Shown piece after piece: positions 8,688 to 12,815 of a DNA stretch of 12,815 nucleotides. Both the position numbers and the translations under genes were made by a program. The notes below the pieces were generated by a model. The model was not told the origin of the DNA and made no database searches. It worked only from the letters and a program-made list of their open reading frames with translations. Source of the DNA: Kiritimatiellia bacterium (GTDB lineage Bacteria > Verrucomicrobiota > Kiritimatiellia > RFP12 > UBA1067); contig JAFVZE010000302.1 of the NCBI GenBank assembly GCA_017508315.1, positions 1 through 12,815 of the forward strand, given 5' to 3'. Position 1 is the first letter of the stretch. The number at the start of each line of letters is the position of its first letter.

Positions 8688-10394
8688 ATGGAACTGTTCA
8701 ATATTCTTTTTGCGTCGCTTGCGCTGTCGATATTCCCGCAGGGGACGAACGATATGACTGCGGCGGTGATGGCGGCGGTTGACAAGGTGCGCGCAAACGG
8801 CGGCGGCAGGATAGTGTTCGCTCCGGGAGATTACCATTTCCGCTCGCCGCAGAAAAAGAACTGGTACGTGTCCAATCACCGCAATCCGATGCCGCGCGAA
8901 GTTTTTCTGCCGATAACCAACATCGGCAACGCGGTTTTCGAGTCAAAGCGCGCGGAATTCATTTTCCACGGCGGCGGTCTCGGTTTTGCTTTGGTAGACT
9001 GCGGGAATGTAACACTCAGAGGAATTTCTTTCGATTATTCCCGACCGTACAATACGGAATGGCGTCTTGTCGGACTGGAGAACGGCGAGCCGGTTCTCGA
9101 GACCGATCCGGAAATTTTCCCGTTTGCGGTGAAAGAAGGGATGCTCTACAATGACGGTGAATGCTGGCACGGAAAAGAAACGCTTGCGTTTCTGTTCGAC
9201 GCGCAGACGCATCAGCTGATATCGGTAGGACATTTCGGCGGGGGCTGCGAACGTATTTCCGAAAGGAGGATCCGGCTTAAATTCCAGTCGTCGAAGTGGC
9301 GTTATTCGCGTCCGCTCAGGCCCGGAACGATTTACGTCACCCGCTGCACCTACCGGCCCAATCCGGCAGTGCTTTTGTATCGCGCCCATTCAACGCTTTT
9401 TGAAGATGTGATCGTGCGCGCCTCCGGCGGCATGGGCATTATCGCACAGCGCTGCAGCGGCGTCACCATTCGAGGCACGGGAAGCGCGAAGTCCCGTTCG
9501 GCTGGCGCGATGGCGCGCAAAGGTTCGGGGCGCGTCACTTCCATGCAGGCGGACGCGACGCATTTTTCAAACTGCAAAGGGCTCATCACCGTAGAAAACT
9601 GCTACTTCGAAGGAATGGTCGATGATGCCATAAACGTTCATTCCACCTGCCTGAAAATCGAGAAGGTGATATCGTCGGATCGTCTGTTGTGCAGATATAT
9701 GCACCATGAATCATTCGGTTTCGAGACGTTTCTGCCGGGTGAGCGGTTGCGGTTTATCCGGGTTGAATCATTCGAGCCGGGGATGGAGACTGTAGTAAAG
9801 GATGTAAAATGGCACGATCCGACGCTTGTTGAGTTGACGCTTGCAGAACCGGTTCCTGCGCAATACAAGGCCGGAGACGCGGTCGAAAACGCCCTTTGGC
9901 AGCCGTCGGTGGTCTTTTCGCGCAATGTAGTTTCGCTTTCAACTCCGCGTGCGACGCTTTTCACAACACCGGGCAGGGTGGTGTGCGAATCGAATCTCTT
10001 CGATCGTGTAGGAGGGCAGCCCATCCATCTCAGCGGAGATGCCGCCGACTGGTACGAGTCGGGGGCGTGCCGGGATGTCACGATCCGCGGCAACGTGTTC
10101 AAAGAATGTTTTACCCAATACAAAGGAGGCCGGCGAGGTCTCATAACCGTCAACCCCAACATAAAAGACATCGGCTCCCAGAAAGAGCGCTACCACCGCA
10201 ACATCCTGGTGGAGGGCAACACTTTCGACTGCGGCGACATTCCGCTTGTGTGGGCATGGTCGGTTTCAAATTTCGTCTGGCGCGCCAATACCGTGCGAAG
10301 ACCCTCTGGCGCCAAAACCGAACCGTTCATTTTTGAACACAGCGACGATATCCGTCTAAAACATACTGGCATGAATACAAAGAAAGGGAAATAA
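8688..10394 (+). CDS. Alpha-1,3-galactosidase-like glycoside hydrolase, family GH110, beta-helix
   Basis: 568 residues. GH110 enzymes release terminal alpha-1,3-linked galactose from glycans (blood-group B, linear alpha-Gal or related). Recognisable GH110 features are WYVSNH near residue 60, the GGG...FHGGG region, and two conserved blocks: MQADATHF (286-293) and EGMVDDAINVH (309-319). The spacing from Asp289 to Asp312/Asp313 (23/24 residues) agrees with the catalytic aspartates I recall for this family. The rest is a right-handed beta-helix with repeated short strands (VTLRGISF, VTIRG, VTIRGNVF). ATG 8688 follows AAGG (8679-8682); a GTG at 8682 is the only other close start. Residues 1-16 are hydrophobic but carry no Lys/Arg, so export is plausible but atypical. 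The stop is 1 nt before the next start, suggesting coupling. GH110 membership is confident; the exact linkage is not. Confidence 0.88.
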   Translation: MELFNILFASLALSIFPQGTNDMTAAVMAAVDKVRANGGGRIVFAPGDYHFRSPQKKNWYVSNHRNPMPREVFLPITNIGNAVFESKRAEFIFHGGGLGFALVDCGNVTLRGISFDYSRPYNTEWRLVGLENGEPVLETDPEIFPFAVKEGMLYNDGECWHGKETLAFLFDAQTHQLISVGHFGGGCERISERRIRLKFQSSKWRYSRPLRPGTIYVTRCTYRPNPAVLLYRAHSTLFEDVIVRASGGMGIIAQRCSGVTIRGTGSAKSRSAGAMARKGSGRVTSMQADATHFSNCKGLITVENCYFEGMVDDAINVHSTCLKIEKVISSDRLLCRYMHHESFGFETFLPGERLRFIRVESFEPGMETVVKDVKWHDPTLVELTLAEPVPAQYKAGDAVENALWQPSVVFSRNVVSLSTPRATLFTTPGRVVCESNLFDRVGGQPIHLSGDAADWYESGACRDVTIRGNVFKECFTQYKGGRRGLITVNPNIKDIGSQKERYHRNILVEGNTFDCGDIPLVWAWSVSNFVWRANTVRRPSGAKTEPFIFEHSDDIRLKHTGMNTKKGK

Positions 10395-10395
10395 A

Positions 10396-12276
10396 ATGAA
10401 GGTTCTTTTTCCGGTCGCGCTTCTATGTGCATCGGCCGCGCTTGCTGATGTGGTGTTCCCGGCGGGTGAAACGACCGCCATCAAGGACGATCGCTCCTAC
10501 ACTCATGCCGCCGACGGGGCGCTTGTCATCGAGAAGGATGCAACGGTCGATATCACCGGCAGCGTCGGATATGATGCCTCGGATGTTGTTTCTGCGGACG
10601 TGCCTGTCATGAGCATGACGACCGGTTCGGTACTCAAGGTGTCGCAGGGAGGTTCGCTTACGTTCACCGATCTTGCCGGCGCGCTTGATGTAAACGGCTC
10701 TGCGCAGAGCCCTGCGAAAATTTTTGTGGAGGGCGGCGAATTCAAGCTGGCGGCTACGCGGCATTCAGGAATGCATCTTCTCGGCTACCTGACGCTCGGT
10801 GAACATTCGCTGCTTGAAGTTTCGGGAAGCGGAATTTTCGAGATGTCCGCGATAGCCGGAAACAATCCGCGCTTTGCGATTATGAGAAACCAGGGCGGAA
10901 CCATTCTGTTCAAGGATAACGCTCAATTCAAACTCGGTGACGTGTGCAACACTTCGACTTTGTTTTCTAACGGCTATGTGGAATTTTCCGGCAATTCCGT
11001 TCTTGACTATTGCTCCGGTGTAAATTCAGCTCTCGGCGGCATCCAGATAGGAACTACGACGGCGAGCACTTCGATGACCACCAAAGTCGTGCTCAAAGGC
11101 AACGCTTCCACCAGCCAGATCAACTTCGGCTATCCGAACGCCGTCAGGATGGCAAATCCCAAAAAAGGAACCTGGTCGACTCTCAGTCTGCAATCGAAGG
11201 GGACTGTCGGTCTTGGGGCGTTGACGCAGGTCGGCGTCGCCTCTGCAGACAGCAGCTGGAAAGGGGGCGCTACGCTCGAGGTCTTCGACGGTTATGTTCA
11301 GACCGGCGGAAATTACGGCTTGATCGTGGGACATGTCGCCGACGGCACCACCCAGTTCTGCACCGGTATCGTCAATGTCGCCGGCGGCGCGTATACTGTT
11401 CGGGCCGTTCAAGGCGGTAATGCCGAAGCAAAAAAGGCTTTTTGCGGAACGCTGATAGGACGCGGTCCGGCAATCGCCGGCGATGGAATTTACGCCGATG
11501 CGACGCTCAACGTTTCCGGCGGTGTTTTCACCAATCAGATCGCCTATTTCGTCGTCGGCACAGGGCGCAGCGTCGGCCGCGTCGTGCAGACCGGCGGCGA
11601 AATCAGGTCGACTCCGGTCTGCAAACGTCCGCTGGTCGTCGGCTTTGCCGGCGGCAACGGCGCGTTCACGGTATCCAACGGCGTTACCACCGCTTCGAGC
11701 GACGTTTATGTCGGCGGAGCGCCGCTTGATGCGTTTGACAAGACCGCCTCCGACACCGACTTCCGCCAATCTACCGGTGACGGCAAAGATTATGCTGAAG
11801 ACTACACGCTCGGCGGTGCCGTCGGCAAGCTGACGGTCGCATCCGCCGATACGTCGAAGGAATGTACTTTTACTGCGCTTTCCACGAGAGCGTCAGAAGG
11901 GAAACTTTATGTCGGACAGAACGGCAGCGGCGAAGTTGAAATCGGAGAAGGCGGCGAGCTGATCGTCAACGGCGCCGAATTCGCCGGTACAAGTTCCGCG
12001 CTCCGCTGCAGGCTTGGCGCATCCGGTGCCGGGACTTTTGAAATCAAAGGCGCTTTGACGGTCGGCGAGGGTGCGCGGCTTGTGGTCGACGCTTCGGCTT
12101 ATGCCGGTAAGCGCTCATGGGTTCAGCTTGTGAAATGCCTCTCGCGCACCGGCTCGTTCTCCGTATCGTTCGAAGGGGATTCCCGCGGTATGGAAATTGT
12201 TCAAAACCGTCCTGGGCATGAAGACGGCTCGGTGTGGCTTTACGCCAAAAGAGGTTTGACGGTTTCAGTTAAGTGA
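10396..12276 (+). CDS. Secreted beta-strand-repeat protein of unknown function
   Basis: 626 residues, starting 1 nt after the GH110 stop, with AAAGGG at 10384-10388. Residues 1-17 form a clear signal peptide (AALA|DVV). The mature part is rich in Gly, Thr, Val and Ser. It contains many loosely repeated short strands ending in GG, such as VNVAGGAYTV (327-336), LNVSGGVFTN (371-380), VVQTGGEIRS (396-405), FTVSNGV (424-430) and VEIGEGGELIVNG (514-526). This pattern resembles the beta-helical, autotransporter-like passenger proteins that are abundant in PVC bacteria, but no beta-barrel, PEP-CTERM or LPXTG tail is visible. The C-terminal block (LVVDASAYAGKRSW onward, about 562-625) looks like a separate beta-sandwich cap. 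Position suggests surface glycan binding, scaffolding or adhesion; no enzymatic motif was found. Function remains unassigned. Confidence 0.8.
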   Translation: MKVLFPVALLCASAALADVVFPAGETTAIKDDRSYTHAADGALVIEKDATVDITGSVGYDASDVVSADVPVMSMTTGSVLKVSQGGSLTFTDLAGALDVNGSAQSPAKIFVEGGEFKLAATRHSGMHLLGYLTLGEHSLLEVSGSGIFEMSAIAGNNPRFAIMRNQGGTILFKDNAQFKLGDVCNTSTLFSNGYVEFSGNSVLDYCSGVNSALGGIQIGTTTASTSMTTKVVLKGNASTSQINFGYPNAVRMANPKKGTWSTLSLQSKGTVGLGALTQVGVASADSSWKGGATLEVFDGYVQTGGNYGLIVGHVADGTTQFCTGIVNVAGGAYTVRAVQGGNAEAKKAFCGTLIGRGPAIAGDGIYADATLNVSGGVFTNQIAYFVVGTGRSVGRVVQTGGEIRSTPVCKRPLVVGFAGGNGAFTVSNGVTTASSDVYVGGAPLDAFDKTASDTDFRQSTGDGKDYAEDYTLGGAVGKLTVASADTSKECTFTALSTRASEGKLYVGQNGSGEVEIGEGGELIVNGAEFAGTSSALRCRLGASGAGTFEIKGALTVGEGARLVVDASAYAGKRSWVQLVKCLSRTGSFSVSFEGDSRGMEIVQNRPGHEDGSVWLYAKRGLTVSVK

Positions 12277-12290
12277 CAAGGAAAAGTATC

Positions 12291-12815
12291 ATGATTAAGC
12301 GACTTGTTTTTCTGCCGGCGCTGATGGCATTCGCCGGTTGTTCAAAGCCCGTGCAGCAGATAGACGCGGTAAGACTCGAGCCGGGCAGAACCGAAATCGT
12401 GCTTGCTCGCGGCGCATCGCCGGTCACGCGTTTTGCGGCGAAGGAGCTGTCCGTTTTTCTTGCTAAAACGATCGGCGGGGAGATCCCGCTTGCGGACGCT
12501 CCCAGCGAGGGAAAGACCTCCATCGTGCTTGGTACCAACGAGTGGTCGACGGCGGCCGGAATCGATCTTACGGGTTCTCCCCGCGATACGTTCAGGATCA
12601 AGACTGTAAACGGCAGAGTTTTCATCGCCGGTATTGATGACGCCAAAGCAGATATCGAAAAGCTGCTGCCGAAGGGTCGCAAGGCTGATTTAAAGTTTGA
12701 GCGCGGAACGCTTTTCGGCGTTTACGAATTTCTTGAGCGTTACGTCGGGGTGCGGTTTTATTTTCCCGGGGAGCTCGGTACGGTTGTGCAGCCTAAAGCG
12801 TATGTCGGACTTCCA
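12291..12815 (+). CDS. Lipoprotein with DUF4838-like N-terminal region (partial, runs off the window)
   Basis: 175 codons are present and the frame is open at the window end. MIKRLVFLPALMAFAGC is a lipoprotein signal with the acylated cysteine at residue 17, so the protein should be membrane-anchored. The following region (ARGASPVTRFAAKELSVFL, then IVLGTN, then GVYEFLERYVGVRFYFPGE at 143-161) matches the N-terminal domain common to DUF4838 proteins and to the domain preceding GH20/alpha-glucuronidase catalytic barrels. In full-length relatives a TIM-barrel follows. AAGG at 12278-12281 lies 9 nt before ATG 12291, and only 14 nt separate it from the previous gene, so it belongs to the GH110 operon. 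It is probably a glycoside hydrolase or binding protein; the catalytic part lies outside the window. Confidence 0.8.
   Translation, partial: MIKRLVFLPALMAFAGCSKPVQQIDAVRLEPGRTEIVLARGASPVTRFAAKELSVFLAKTIGGEIPLADAPSEGKTSIVLGTNEWSTAAGIDLTGSPRDTFRIKTVNGRVFIAGIDDAKADIEKLLPKGRKADLKFERGTLFGVYEFLERYVGVRFYFPGELGTVVQPKAYVGLP

Noticed and set aside
10396..12276. A type V autotransporter
   Set aside because: The strand-rich passenger-like region is present, but there is no C-terminal beta-barrel of about 250-300 residues.

Overview
The window is G+C-rich and densely coded. It looks like part of a chromosome from an anaerobic bacterium of the PVC group, most likely Kiritimatiellota or Lentisphaerota. That placement is an inference. 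It rests on a large single-chain pyruvate:ferredoxin oxidoreductase, many secreted carbohydrate-active proteins, a GH110-type alpha-galactosidase, a glycine/threonine-rich secreted beta-strand protein and a lipoprotein with a DUF4838-like N-terminus. No tRNA, rRNA, CRISPR array, transposase or phage gene was seen.

Layout. (1) 1-370: acpP followed by a strong intrinsic terminator. (2) 387-3989, plus strand: ruvA, then two tandem secreted-type alpha/beta-hydrolase (carbohydrate-esterase-like) modules, then a serine beta-lactamase-like hydrolase. The genes are tightly spaced and probably form one operon. The second esterase module lacks a convincing start, and the overlap looks like a frameshift inside what was one two-domain protein. 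(3) 3999-4652, minus strand: a short tilS, convergent with the operon. The operon's apparent terminator lies inside the tilS coding sequence, on the opposite strand. (4) 4653-4810: a divergent promoter region with two near-identical extended -10 elements. (5) 4811-8416: the pyruvate:ferredoxin oxidoreductase gene, ending in a strong bidirectional-looking terminator. (6) 8475-8687: an A+T-richer intergenic region with a G10 tract, repeated TTGCAA palindromes, a probable promoter and a 5'-leader hairpin. (7) 8688 to the window end: a probable glycan-utilisation operon of GH110 alpha-galactosidase, secreted beta-strand protein and a lipoprotein cut by the window edge. Its junctions are 1 and 14 nt.

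How the genes fit together. Region 7 looks like a small locus for removing alpha-linked galactose from host or environmental glycans. The two esterase modules may deacylate polysaccharides. Pyruvate from the released sugars would be oxidised to acetyl-CoA by the ferredoxin-dependent enzyme, as in fermentation. acpP, ruvA and tilS are housekeeping genes interleaved with this accessory material. The most interesting signals are regulatory: a -10 element of the form TATNNTATCC at all three predicted promoters, a probably leaderless tilS mRNA, and an antisense-embedded terminator.
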